A stretch of 64,000 nt of DNA from an uncultured Christensenella sp. (GTDB lineage: Bacteria > Bacillota > Clostridia > Christensenellales > Borkfalkiaceae): contig CAJTXM010000001.1 in the NCBI GenBank assembly GCA_910583545.1, positions 1-64,000 on the forward strand, written 5' to 3'. The notes beneath the pieces were generated by a model. It was not told the origin of the DNA, searched no databases, and saw nothing but the letters and a program-made list of their open reading frames with translations. The position numbers and the translations under genes were made by a program. This document shows positions 57,274-64,000 of the stretch, piece after piece; position 1 is the stretch's first letter, and every line of letters begins with the position of its first letter.

Positions 57274-57468
57274 GTGCCGAAAAAGATTGAAGAGTTGCGG
57301 TTCGCTGAACTGCTTGAAGATTTTGAAATATATGGTGCAAAGCCCATTCCCAAAGGTACACAGTTTGAGGTGGCAAAGAGCAATAGCAGATATGTTTATC
57401 TGCGCTGGAACAAATGCCTGCTGAGGGTAACGCATAAAATGATAAAACCCATAAGAAGAAAGAGATAG
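57274..57468 (+). CDS. Small basic phage protein
   Basis: A 64-residue protein starting at GTG 57274, with GGGAGG at 57261. It is basic (HKMIKPIRRKR at the end), possibly nucleic-acid binding. No family is recognised. Confidence 0.5.
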   Translation: MPKKIEELRFAELLEDFEIYGAKPIPKGTQFEVAKSNSRYVYLRWNKCLLRVTHKMIKPIRRKR

Positions 57469-57470
57469 AT

Positions 57471-57493
57471 AAAGCGTCCGTCGGGCGGCTTTA
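57471..57493 (+). terminator. Cassette terminator
   Basis: AAAGC...GCTTT outer pairs with a CCG/CGG inner stem, followed by a short T-rich run. Confidence 0.6.
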
Positions 57494-57534
57494 TTATTTA
57501 AAATTCTTTAAAAAAGTTTCGTGTTTTGGCGGTG

Positions 57535-57616
57535 TTTCGCTGGGCTCTTTCGGGGTGTTACGGTATTGTTGTGTTACAAAAACAAAGCAAGGGCAGCCAG
57601 CCCGAAGGAGTAAATT
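57535..57616 (+). promoter_or_regulatory. Repeated phage promoter/leader, copy H
   Basis: GGGCTC at 57542-57547, 16 bases, TATTGT at 57564-57569, mini-hairpin GGGC-AGCCA-GCCC (57591-57603), then GAAGGAG. Confidence 0.7.
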
Positions 57617-57994
57617 ATGATAAACATAACCAAGTACGAAGAGATTGCGAAAACCAAAGATGAGGAGAGATTCAAGGAGATAAGCCCCTCATTATATTGG
57701 GCATACTTCGGAAGTAAACGAGCAGGCTCTGAAGACATTAACCTGGACGATGTAAAGTGGGATTGGGAAATTGAGCCAATCATCAAGGAATGTAAGGAAT
57801 ACGGAATTGAACAGTTCACGTTCAGCTCAACGTGGAGTGGTGCAATCAAAATCATCTGGGAATTCGTGAAAAGAGGATGCACGGTGGTCGGGATGAAAGA
57901 AGTTCCAATAGATAGATGGACAATTAATTATAAGACAGACCAAGAGGAACAGGAGAAAGTACCCGCCATTATAATCAAAATGCCAAAAGCATAA
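57617..57994 (+). CDS. Small phage accessory protein
   Basis: A 125-residue protein. The start MINITKYEEIAKTKDEERFK and the middle YGIEQFTFSSTWSGAIKIIW suggest an alpha/beta domain found in small mobile-element proteins of unknown role. It forms a single-gene cassette with leader H and the terminator at 58007. Confidence 0.6.
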   Translation: MINITKYEEIAKTKDEERFKEISPSLYWAYFGSKRAGSEDINLDDVKWDWEIEPIIKECKEYGIEQFTFSSTWSGAIKIIWEFVKRGCTVVGMKEVPIDRWTINYKTDQEEQEKVPAIIIKMPKA

Positions 57995-58006
57995 AGCAAA
58001 AACCGT

Positions 58007-58025
58007 CCGCCGGGGCGGTTTTTTT
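58007..58025 (+). terminator. Cassette terminator
   Basis: CCGCC-GG-GGCGG followed by seven T. The same hairpin recurs at 59321 and, with loop GT, at 58893. Confidence 0.85.
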
Positions 58026-58064
58026 GTTAAAAATTCTTTCATTTTGTTTCAGTTTTGGGGGCTG

Positions 58065-58144
58065 TTTCGCTGGGCTCTTTCGTGATGTTACGGTATTGTT
58101 GTGTTACAAAAAACAAGGGCAGCCAGCCCGAAAGGAGAAACAAA
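58065..58144 (+). promoter_or_regulatory. Repeated phage promoter/leader, copy I
   Basis: GGGCTC at 58072-58077, 16 bases, TATTGT at 58094-58099, mini-hairpin GGGC-AGCCA-GCCC (58117-58129), then AAAGGAG. Confidence 0.7.
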
Positions 58145-58633
58145 ATGGCAAAACAGAAAAACATCTTCAAGACGCTGAAAAACTACAGCAACGGCTTCCA
58201 CGGCAACAATAGCGCAGAATCGAATGCGATATACGATGCAAAAGTGGCAGAGGTAACAGCGAGAATACTCGCCGATGTGGAACACGCCCCTGAAATTATC
58301 GCCGACGAGTTTGCAAAGTGTGAAGTGAGGAAATGGCGAGAGGCATTCACCAACGGCTATCTAACACCGAGGCACGACGCAGAGTGGGCAGCCATAAACA
58401 ATATCAGTTATGCGCTTATGGACTCAAAGCCACTCGACAGTAGCGAGCCGAAAGAAATTAAGACGCATGCCGACCTCGTAGCCTTTATGGTCGAAACCGA
58501 GGAATACGACGAGGCAAGCGCAACCGAAGCGATAAAAAAGTATATGGACGAGCGCATCGCTGATGGTATGACGGTAGCTGCGGCATTCTTAGCTACAATC
58601 GAATTTATGCGGAACACGCTGGGGGATAACTAA
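58145..58633 (+). CDS. Phage accessory protein, paralogue of 60228 gene
   Basis: A 162-residue helical protein from the ATG at 58145. Its first half (IFKTLKNYSNGF ... RILADVEHAPEIIADEFAK) matches the shorter protein at 60228, so the two are duplicates that diverged; this one has an extra ~60-residue C-terminal helical domain. The function is unknown. Confidence 0.6.
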   Translation: MAKQKNIFKTLKNYSNGFHGNNSAESNAIYDAKVAEVTARILADVEHAPEIIADEFAKCEVRKWREAFTNGYLTPRHDAEWAAINNISYALMDSKPLDSSEPKEIKTHADLVAFMVETEEYDEASATEAIKKYMDERIADGMTVAAAFLATIEFMRNTLGDN

Positions 58634-58634
58634 G

Positions 58635-58838
58635 ATGACAGTAGATGAGTTGACAAGCATATTCACCGAAGCGTCTGACCAAGAAATCATCATCTTCGAC
58701 CTGGATTCGGGCGAGGAATTATACAAGGGAACGGCGGACGATGTGCCATACCAGTACCTCTACTGCGAGGTGCAGTCGATAGATACACTCTTCACGGAAA
58801 CGAAGACGATTACAATTAACATAGACTTAAGCGCATAA
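58635..58838 (+). CDS. Small acidic phage protein
   Basis: A 67-residue protein, acidic and beta-rich (QEIIIFDLDSGEELYKG; TITINIDLSA). It begins 1 base after the preceding stop codon. No family is recognised. Confidence 0.5.
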   Translation: MTVDELTSIFTEASDQEIIIFDLDSGEELYKGTADDVPYQYLYCEVQSIDTLFTETKTITINIDLSA

Positions 58839-58892
58839 ATAGTGATAGCACAGGTGCTATCAAACTATAAAAAGTAATTAACAAAGAGCCGT

Positions 58893-58910
58893 CCGCCGTG
58901 GCGGTTTTTT
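58893..58910 (+). terminator. Cassette terminator
   Basis: CCGCC-GT-GGCGG followed by T residues, a near copy of the terminators at 58007 and 59321. Confidence 0.85.
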
Positions 58911-58939
58911 ATTTGAAAAATCTTCGTTTTTGGGCAGTT

Positions 58940-59036
58940 TTTCGCTGGGCTCTTTCTGCCGATTACGGTATGCTTGCCTTAACGTGCGAGGCAAGACCGA
59001 CCTCGCATAAAAATAATAAGGTCAAAGGAAACAGGT
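58940..59036 (+). promoter_or_regulatory. Repeated phage promoter/leader, copy J
   Basis: GGGCTC at 58947-58952, 16 bases, TATGCT at 58969-58974. The leader differs: a TGCGAGG...CCTCGCA hairpin (58985-59007) replaces the mini-hairpin. It shares CTTGCCTTA with copy C. Confidence 0.65.
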
Positions 59037-59300
59037 ATGAGCAACAAGGCAATTGAAGAGATGGATGCGGCTGAGATTCGTGAAGAATTGAAAGACTACA
59101 TCGAAGGCGTCGAGCCGAACAATGCAGGGGTGCAGTTAAAGGAAACTTTGACGGCAGACATCGACGGAGGGGTAACGCACGAATCCCAGGCGATAAAGAC
59201 CTTTCTCACCAACGAGAAAATAATCGCAAACGAAACTGGCGATAATAGTATCGTTGCAATGCTTGAAAGGTTGATCGAAATCGACCGCCAGGCTGCCTAA
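59037..59300 (+). CDS. Small phage accessory protein
   Basis: An 87-residue acidic helical protein (MSNKAIEEMDAAEIREELKD). No family is recognised. It forms a single-gene cassette with leader J and the terminator at 59321. Confidence 0.5.
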   Translation: MSNKAIEEMDAAEIREELKDYIEGVEPNNAGVQLKETLTADIDGGVTHESQAIKTFLTNEKIIANETGDNSIVAMLERLIEIDRQAA

Positions 59301-59320
59301 CAGGAACACAGAAAAACCGT

Positions 59321-59339
59321 CCGCCGGGGCGGTTTTTTT
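59321..59339 (+). terminator. Cassette terminator
   Basis: CCGCC-GG-GGCGG followed by seven T, identical in core to the terminator at 58007. Confidence 0.85.
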
Positions 59340-59378
59340 GTTGAAAATTTTTTTATTTTGTTTCAGTTTTGGGGGCTG

Positions 59379-59461
59379 TTTCGCTGGGCTCTTTCGGGAT
59401 ATTACGGTATTGTTGTGTTACAAAAAAAAGGAAAGGGCAACCGCCCGAAAGGAGATAAAAC
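59379..59461 (+). promoter_or_regulatory. Repeated phage promoter/leader, copy K
   Basis: GGGCTC at 59386-59391, 16 bases, TATTGT at 59408-59413, mini-hairpin GGGC-AACC-GCCC (59435-59446), then AAAGGAG. Confidence 0.7.
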
Positions 59462-59869
59462 ATGACAAAGAAATCAATACTAACCCCCAAGACTTACAAC
59501 TACGAATGGAAGACTGCGGACGAGATAATCGCTAACATGAACACGACGGTCAAGTTCCCGACCTTCGGCATCGGTTCGGTAGCAGAGAAAACGGGCGTAA
59601 CGAACCCCGAAACCTACCGCAAGGCACATGCATTATGGCTCAAACTTAAAGATGCCTTTAATGCAGAGGCTAAAACATATAATCCCGAAGCCTACGACAG
59701 CAAGCTCGGCTCGGTCGGCAAGGTGGAAAGGCGCGAAGTGTTAAGAACAAGATGGTGGGATGAATTAAGCGAGTACGACGAAGACGAGTACTATAGCATA
59801 ACAAGCATTATTGAAGTGCTACATGACCACGAAAAGCTGGAAACGGGAAGAATTCTATTCGGTAGCTAA
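59462..59869 (+). CDS. Small phage accessory protein
   Basis: A 135-residue protein with a Trp-rich acidic C-terminal half (RWWDELSEYDEDEYYS). No family is recognised. It is a single-gene cassette with leader K and the terminator at 59890. Confidence 0.55.
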   Translation: MTKKSILTPKTYNYEWKTADEIIANMNTTVKFPTFGIGSVAEKTGVTNPETYRKAHALWLKLKDAFNAEAKTYNPEAYDSKLGSVGKVERREVLRTRWWDELSEYDEDEYYSITSIIEVLHDHEKLETGRILFGS

Positions 59870-59889
59870 GGCACGATAAAAGAGAGAAA

Positions 59890-59912
59890 GCCGTCCGAAA
59901 GGGCGGCATTTT
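59890..59912 (+). terminator. Cassette terminator
   Basis: GCCGTCC-GAAA-GGGCGGC (one G-U pair) followed by ATTTTAATT. Confidence 0.7.
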
Positions 59913-59952
59913 AATTCAAAAATTCTTTAAAAAAGTTTGGTTTTTGGCGGTG

Positions 59953-60034
59953 TTTCGCTGGGCTCTTTTCGATTTATACGGTATTGTTGTGTTACAAAAA
60001 AGGAAAGGGGAACACCCCCGAAAGGAGCAGAAAA
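59953..60034 (+). promoter_or_regulatory. Repeated phage promoter/leader, copy L
   Basis: GGGCTC at 59960-59965, 16 bases, TATTGT at 59982-59987, mini-hairpin GGGG-AACAC-CCCC (60007-60019), then AAAGGAG. Confidence 0.7.
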
Positions 60035-60226
60035 ATGGCAGTAGTAATCAACAAGGTAATCGAAAAGCAACTCTTAAAAATCGCAAAAAGATACAGCGTA
60101 ACGGTAGAACAGCGCGGCGACCTTAAAGCCAGGGGCAACGATGGTGAAGACTTTATCGATATATCGGTATGGGGTTTAGAACAGATGCTGCAACAAGCGT
60201 ACAAACTCGGCAGGGAGGCAAAATAA
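60035..60226 (+). CDS. Small phage accessory protein
   Basis: A 63-residue protein from the ATG at 60035; a longer frame would run through leader L. It is helical at both ends (VINKVIEKQLLKIAKRY). It lies 1 base before the paralogue gene at 60228. No family is recognised. Confidence 0.5.
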   Translation: MAVVINKVIEKQLLKIAKRYSVTVEQRGDLKARGNDGEDFIDISVWGLEQMLQQAYKLGREAK

Positions 60227-60227
60227 G

Positions 60228-60539
60228 ATGGCAAGGCAAATAGACATATTCAGAAAATTAAAGGGATACAGCCATGGCTTCTATGCATATGCGACCGAGG
60301 AAGAGAAAAAAGCCTACGATGCAAAAATAGAGATGCTCAAGGCAAAGATACTCGCCGATGTGGAACACGCACCCGAAATCATATCGAATGCATTCGCCGC
60401 TTACTATGCGGAAATGTACAGAAAGCAAATGCAGGGCAAATATGCGGCAATGAAATGCGATGCCGAGTGGAAAGCGATAGACAATATGCTCGGCGCACTC
60501 GTAAGCGTAAAGGTGCTGAAAGACATAGAGAACAAATAA
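60228..60539 (+). CDS. Phage accessory protein, paralogue of 58145 gene
   Basis: A 103-residue helical protein. KILADVEHAPEIISNAFAAY and CDAEWKAIDNMLGAL match the protein at 58145, including near-identical DNA at the ADVEHAPEI codons. It shows that cassette genes have been duplicated within the prophage. Confidence 0.6.
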   Translation: MARQIDIFRKLKGYSHGFYAYATEEEKKAYDAKIEMLKAKILADVEHAPEIISNAFAAYYAEMYRKQMQGKYAAMKCDAEWKAIDNMLGALVSVKVLKDIENK

Positions 60540-60553
60540 GAATGACAATCAAT

Positions 60554-60578
60554 AAACCGCTCGGAAGGGCGGTTTTAT
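60554..60578 (+). terminator. Terminator before the head operon
   Basis: AAACCGC...GCGGTTT stem followed by a T-rich stretch. It separates the accessory cassettes from the portal gene. Confidence 0.7.
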
Positions 60579-60601
60579 TATTTGAAAAATAAGGAGGGCG
60601 A

Positions 60602-61909
60602 ATGGGATTATTTGGACGAAGTAGGGATGCGCCAAGGCGTGAAAGACGGAGTGCGCTGAGCAAAGAAATGCAGGATTTTATAAGGGGCGTGGATGTTGAT
60701 TTCCTCGGCAATTCAAATAGCGGAGTAAGGGTAGACGAACTCCGAGCAATGCAAACCTCGGCGGTATATGCATGTGTAAAAATTCTTGCGGAAACGGTGG
60801 CAAGTCTGCCGCTGCACTTATACAAGAAAGGCAAAAACGGTAAGAACGAATCAGCGGAACAGCATCCGCTGTATTCTTGCTTATACGAAATGCCGAATGA
60901 GGAAATGACAAGTTTCGAATTCAGAGAAACAATGATGACATCGCTTCTTTTATGGGGTAATGCATATGCAAGGAAAATCAAAAAGAACGGACATATAACC
61001 GAGCTATGGTATTTAAAGCCACAGTATATGACGGTCGAGCGTGACACCCAAACGGGCAAGATTAAATACACGTATTCGGACGATATAACCAACCAGACCC
61101 ATGTGTACCGACCTGAACAGATATTCCATATCAAGGGGCTGTCGCTGGACGGAGTAACGGGTTTGAGCCCGATATCGCAGGCAAGGGAAGCGGTTGGGTT
61201 ATCGCTTGCTACTGAGGAATACGGTGCGAAGTTCTTCGGTAACGGCGCAAGACCTGGCGGTGTGTTGGAACACCCCGGCATCCTTAAAGACCCCGAAAAG
61301 TTACGAGAGAGCTGGAACAAGGTCTATCAAGGGACGCGGAATAGTCATAAGGTGGCTGTTCTCGAAGAAGGTATGAAATACCACACGATAGGGATAGCAC
61401 CCGAAGATGCGCAATTCCTTGAAACCCGAAAGTACCAAGTCAACGAAATTTGCCGAATCTTCCGTGTGCCTCCGCATCTTGTCGGCGACCTGGAAAGAGC
61501 AACTTTCAGCAATATCGAGCATCAGTCAATTGAATTTGTACAGCACACTATCAGACCTTGGCTGGTCAGATGGGAGCAGGAAATAAGCCGTTCACTCCTC
61601 GACGAGAAAGAACGGCTTTTGTATTTCGCCAAATTCAATGTGGATGGACTCATGCGTGGCGACTACAAGTCAAGAATGGAAGGTTACGCAATAGGCAGAC
61701 AGAACGGCTGGCTGTCAATTAACGACATACGACGGTTAGAGGATATGTCGCTTGTGCCTGCGGATAAAGGCGGCGATGAATACCTTGTCAACGGCAATAT
61801 GATAACGGCAACCGAACCGACGAAAAAAACAGAAGGAGGTAACGATGAAGGAAAGCAAAAGGGAACTGAGGATGCTCCCGATGAAGGAACTGCGAATAGC
61901 GGAAAGTGA
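60602..61909 (+). CDS. HK97-type portal protein
   Basis: A 435-residue protein. RAMQTSAVYACVKILAETVA, LPLHLYKKG, then LLLWGNAYARKIK and FRVPPHLVGDLERATFSNIE are standard landmarks of the HK97 portal family, the ring through which DNA enters the head. The C-terminal 45 residues are charged and variable and overlap the protease gene by 65 bases. Confidence 0.93.
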   Translation: MGLFGRSRDAPRRERRSALSKEMQDFIRGVDVDFLGNSNSGVRVDELRAMQTSAVYACVKILAETVASLPLHLYKKGKNGKNESAEQHPLYSCLYEMPNEEMTSFEFRETMMTSLLLWGNAYARKIKKNGHITELWYLKPQYMTVERDTQTGKIKYTYSDDITNQTHVYRPEQIFHIKGLSLDGVTGLSPISQAREAVGLSLATEEYGAKFFGNGARPGGVLEHPGILKDPEKLRESWNKVYQGTRNSHKVAVLEEGMKYHTIGIAPEDAQFLETRKYQVNEICRIFRVPPHLVGDLERATFSNIEHQSIEFVQHTIRPWLVRWEQEISRSLLDEKERLLYFAKFNVDGLMRGDYKSRMEGYAIGRQNGWLSINDIRRLEDMSLVPADKGGDEYLVNGNMITATEPTKKTEGGNDEGKQKGTEDAPDEGTANSGK

Positions 61910-62489
61910 AGGCGGCGGCTCCGTAATCGAAGGGCATGCAGCCGTGTTCGATTCGTGGAGTGAAACGCTCGGCGGAATTTTTCCGTTTAAGGAAATCGTC
62001 AGAAAAGGCGCATTCAATGAAAGCATCGGTAAAGACGATATCCGTGCATTGTTCAACCACGATCCTAACTATGTGCTGGGCAGAAACCGTGCGGGAACGC
62101 TTGAACTCGTGGAAGATGAAATCGGCTTGCGTGTAAGGATAACTCCGCCCGAAACGAGTTGGGCAAAGGACATTCAAACGAGCATCAAACGCGGAGATAT
62201 TACGCAGATGTCAATCGGCTTTATTGTCGAAGAAGACAAGTGGTCGACAAGGGACGGGATGGACATGCGAGAGATTCGCAAAGTCCAGCTATTCGACGTC
62301 AGTCCCGTAACGTTTCCCGCATATACAGCGACGGATGTTGGAGTTCGTGCGATGCAGGAATATGACGGCTACAAGGCGGAGCAAAGAAGTCAGCAAGAAG
62401 CAGCGAACAAGGCAGCGGAAAGCGCAGCCAAGAAAGCGAAAGAGCAGGCAAGGCTCAAAAATCTGAAAACCAAATTCAAAAATATTTAA
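61845..62489 (+). CDS. HK97-type prohead protease
   Basis: A 214-residue protein. VIEGHAAVFDSWSE, the ALFNHDPNYVLGR histidine and QMSIGF serine segments mark the prohead protease fold, which cuts the scaffold part of the capsid protein during maturation. The tail is Ala/Lys/Gln-rich and helical. Its start lies inside the portal gene after GGAGG. Confidence 0.9.
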   Translation: MKESKRELRMLPMKELRIAESEGGGSVIEGHAAVFDSWSETLGGIFPFKEIVRKGAFNESIGKDDIRALFNHDPNYVLGRNRAGTLELVEDEIGLRVRITPPETSWAKDIQTSIKRGDITQMSIGFIVEEDKWSTRDGMDMREIRKVQLFDVSPVTFPAYTATDVGVRAMQEYDGYKAEQRSQQEAANKAAESAAKKAKEQARLKNLKTKFKNI

Positions 62490-62502
62490 GGAGATAAAAA
62501 AT

Positions 62503-63786
62503 ATGACGATGAAGAAAGTGCTTGAAATGAAAGCGAAAAGAGAAGACGCCAGGCTCAAGGCAATGGCGGTTCTGAACAAGGCAGAGGCGGAAGACAGATT
62601 TCTCACCGAAGACGAACAGAAAGAAATCGACGGCTATGAATCGGAAATCCGCTCGTGGGACGAGAGCATTACGAGGGCGGAAAGAATGCTTGCAATTGAA
62701 CCCGAAGAAAGAGGGGTAACGGAAAAGCCCGAGGTTAAGCCCACTCCTCAGAAACCCGAGGAAAAGAGATTTGCCACGCTCGGTGAACAGCTCCTTGCCG
62801 CTTACCGTGCGGCAATGCCCGGCGGTCACACCGACGAGCGTCTTTCGACGAGAGCGGCAAGCGGTCTGAACGAATCCACGCCCTCAGACGGCGGTTTCCT
62901 CGTTCAGCAGGATTTTGTAACGGAACTCTTAAAGCGCACCTATGAAACGGGCATTCTTGCAAGTAAGGTAAAGAAAATTCCTATCAGCACCAACGCCAAT
63001 GGACTGAAAATCAATGCCGTGGACGAAGACAGCCGTGCAAACGGTTCGAGATGGGGCGGTGTGCAGACTTATTGGGAGGCGGAAGCGGATGAGCATACGG
63101 GCAGCAAGCCTAAGTTCAGGCAGATGGAACTCTCGCTGAAGAAACTCACGGGGCTCTGCTATGCGACCGACGAACTGTTACAGGATGCGGCGGCGCTCGA
63201 AGCGGTTATCCGTCAGGCGTTTGCCGAAGAGTTCGGATTCAAAATGGACGACGCAATTCTGTCGGGCAGCGGCGAAGGCGAACCGCTCGGTATTCTGAAC
63301 AGCGGTGCGTTGGTAAAGGTCGAGAAAGAGAAAGACCAGAAGGATACCCTTACGGTCGAGAATCTCATCAAAATGTGGAACAGACTTTGGTCGAAATCGA
63401 GGGCGAATGCGGTTTGGTACATCAATCAGGAAATCGAGCCGTTCCTTTATACGCTCAAGCTCGGCGACAAGCCCGTTTATATTCCCGCTGGCGGTATTTC
63501 GGAAAAACCTTACGGCACGATTTTCGGAAGACCCGTCGTACCTCTCGAGCAGTGCAGTGCCGCAGGTGAAGTCGGAGATATTATCTTGGCAGATGTCGGT
63601 CAGTATCTGCTCATCGACAAGGGCGGCATCAAGGCGGCAAGTTCTATTCACGTAAGATTCCTTTACGACGAGAACGTGTTCCGCTTCATTTATCGTGTGG
63701 ACGGCAAACCTATCTGGAACAAGCCCCTTGCACCTTATAAGGGCAAGGCAACTGTTTCGCCGTTCATTACTCTTGACAAACGCTGA
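62503..63786 (+). CDS. HK97-type major capsid protein
   Basis: A 427-residue protein. Residues 1-110 are a charged, helical scaffold (delta) domain, followed by the capsid fold beginning near SGLNESTPSDGGFLVQQDFV; AVWYINQEIEPFLYTL and IFGRPVVPLEQC are typical later parts. The protease of the preceding gene should remove the delta domain. Confidence 0.93.
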   Translation: MTMKKVLEMKAKREDARLKAMAVLNKAEAEDRFLTEDEQKEIDGYESEIRSWDESITRAERMLAIEPEERGVTEKPEVKPTPQKPEEKRFATLGEQLLAAYRAAMPGGHTDERLSTRAASGLNESTPSDGGFLVQQDFVTELLKRTYETGILASKVKKIPISTNANGLKINAVDEDSRANGSRWGGVQTYWEAEADEHTGSKPKFRQMELSLKKLTGLCYATDELLQDAAALEAVIRQAFAEEFGFKMDDAILSGSGEGEPLGILNSGALVKVEKEKDQKDTLTVENLIKMWNRLWSKSRANAVWYINQEIEPFLYTLKLGDKPVYIPAGGISEKPYGTIFGRPVVPLEQCSAAGEVGDIILADVGQYLLIDKGGIKAASSIHVRFLYDENVFRFIYRVDGKPIWNKPLAPYKGKATVSPFITLDKR

Positions 63787-63811
63787 TAAAAAGAAAAGGA
63801 GGTAATCGAGC

Positions 63812-64000
63812 GTGTTGACATTGCAGGAAACAAAAGACTTTCTCCGCTTGGACGGAGATGACGAAGACGCGCTCGTCTCCTCTTTAATCGTAACGGCGAA
63901 AGAACTGGTAGAAGAAACTCTAAGATACAAGCTCACGGAATTCGAAGAGATTCCCGAAACGGTGCATCAGGCAATGCTGATAGTAGTCGGAACGTTATAC
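63812..64000 (+). CDS. Head-tail connector (gp6-like), cut by the window end
   Basis: The GTG at 63812 behind AAAGGAGG starts a frame open to the end of the window (63 codons seen). LTLQETKDFLRLDGDDEDAL and LVEETLRYKL fit the small helical connector that follows the capsid gene in HK97-type phages. Confidence 0.75.
   Translation, partial: MLTLQETKDFLRLDGDDEDALVSSLIVTAKELVEETLRYKLTEFEEIPETVHQAMLIVVGTLY

Noticed and set aside
39540..60034. The twelve repeated leaders as an insertion sequence or CRISPR-like repeat
   Set aside because: They carry no transposase, no terminal repeats or target duplications, and each is placed exactly upstream of a start codon with a ribosome site, so a regulatory role fits better.

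Overview
The window looks like a low-to-moderate G+C Firmicutes (Clostridia-type) chromosome carrying several mobile modules. The evidence is strong GGAGG ribosome binding sites, TTGACA/TATAAT promoters with TG-extended -10 boxes, U-tailed hairpin terminators, an HK97-type prophage and families common in Clostridia (DUF1292, XRE, DUF3990). The standard code is used, with TGA as a stop. No rRNA, tRNA or CRISPR array was seen. All function calls come from reading motifs in the sequence; no database was searched.

Region 1 (1-2.8 kb) is the end of a type I restriction locus: the 3' part of hsdS with a 31-bp internal direct repeat, a tyrosine recombinase overlapping its end (the usual layout for shuffled, phase-variable specificity genes) and an Mrr-like type IV restriction enzyme.

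Region 2 (2.8-20.25 kb) is an A+T-rich island. A second tyrosine recombinase is followed by two perfect 22-bp inverted repeats flanking a promoter that points into a ten-gene operon, which looks like an invertible ON/OFF switch. The operon encodes two helical coiled-coil proteins (one resembling ESCRT-III/Snf7), an AAA ATPase with an MIT-like N-terminus and a Vps4-like C-terminal helix, a RuvB-like AAA protein, a SprT-like zinc protease, a large zinc-ribbon P-loop GTPase-like protein, a membrane partner, two single-pass exported proteins (one with InlB-type repeats and a Hint self-processing domain) and an HTH protein. It reads as a bacterial ESCRT/Vps4-like membrane-remodelling or conflict system and is the strongest candidate for an undescribed system here.

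Region 3 (20.3-31.2 kb) holds a second unusual operon: DUF1292, a degenerate AAA/Sel1 protein, a soluble VirD4/TraG-like ATPase, a Sel1 protein, a protein with an FtsK-gamma-like winged helix, a small protein, a divergent FtsZ homologue fused to a Clp N-domain, an ASCH protein and a HAD-like protein. It is followed by a possibly SOS-linked small gene, an XRE-type protein and three tiny zinc-ribbon proteins.

Region 4 (31.4-64 kb) is an HK97-type prophage that runs off the right end. It carries early regulators, an SNF2 helicase, primase-helicase, VRR-NUC and HNH nucleases, small terminase, a DNA methyltransferase cluster with a PAPS-reductase-like/SAM-synthetase (MetK) reading frame, a phage sigma factor, a repressor with its operator, large terminase, a toxin-antitoxin-like pair, a ParB-methyltransferase, then portal, protease, capsid and a connector. 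Twelve near-identical promoter/leader elements (conserved GGGCTC, exactly 16 nt, then TATNNT; ten also have a covarying mini-hairpin just before the Shine-Dalgarno) precede twelve small genes between 39.5 and 60.1 kb, most of them in the 8-kb gap between large terminase and portal. The phage sigma factor is the obvious candidate to read them.
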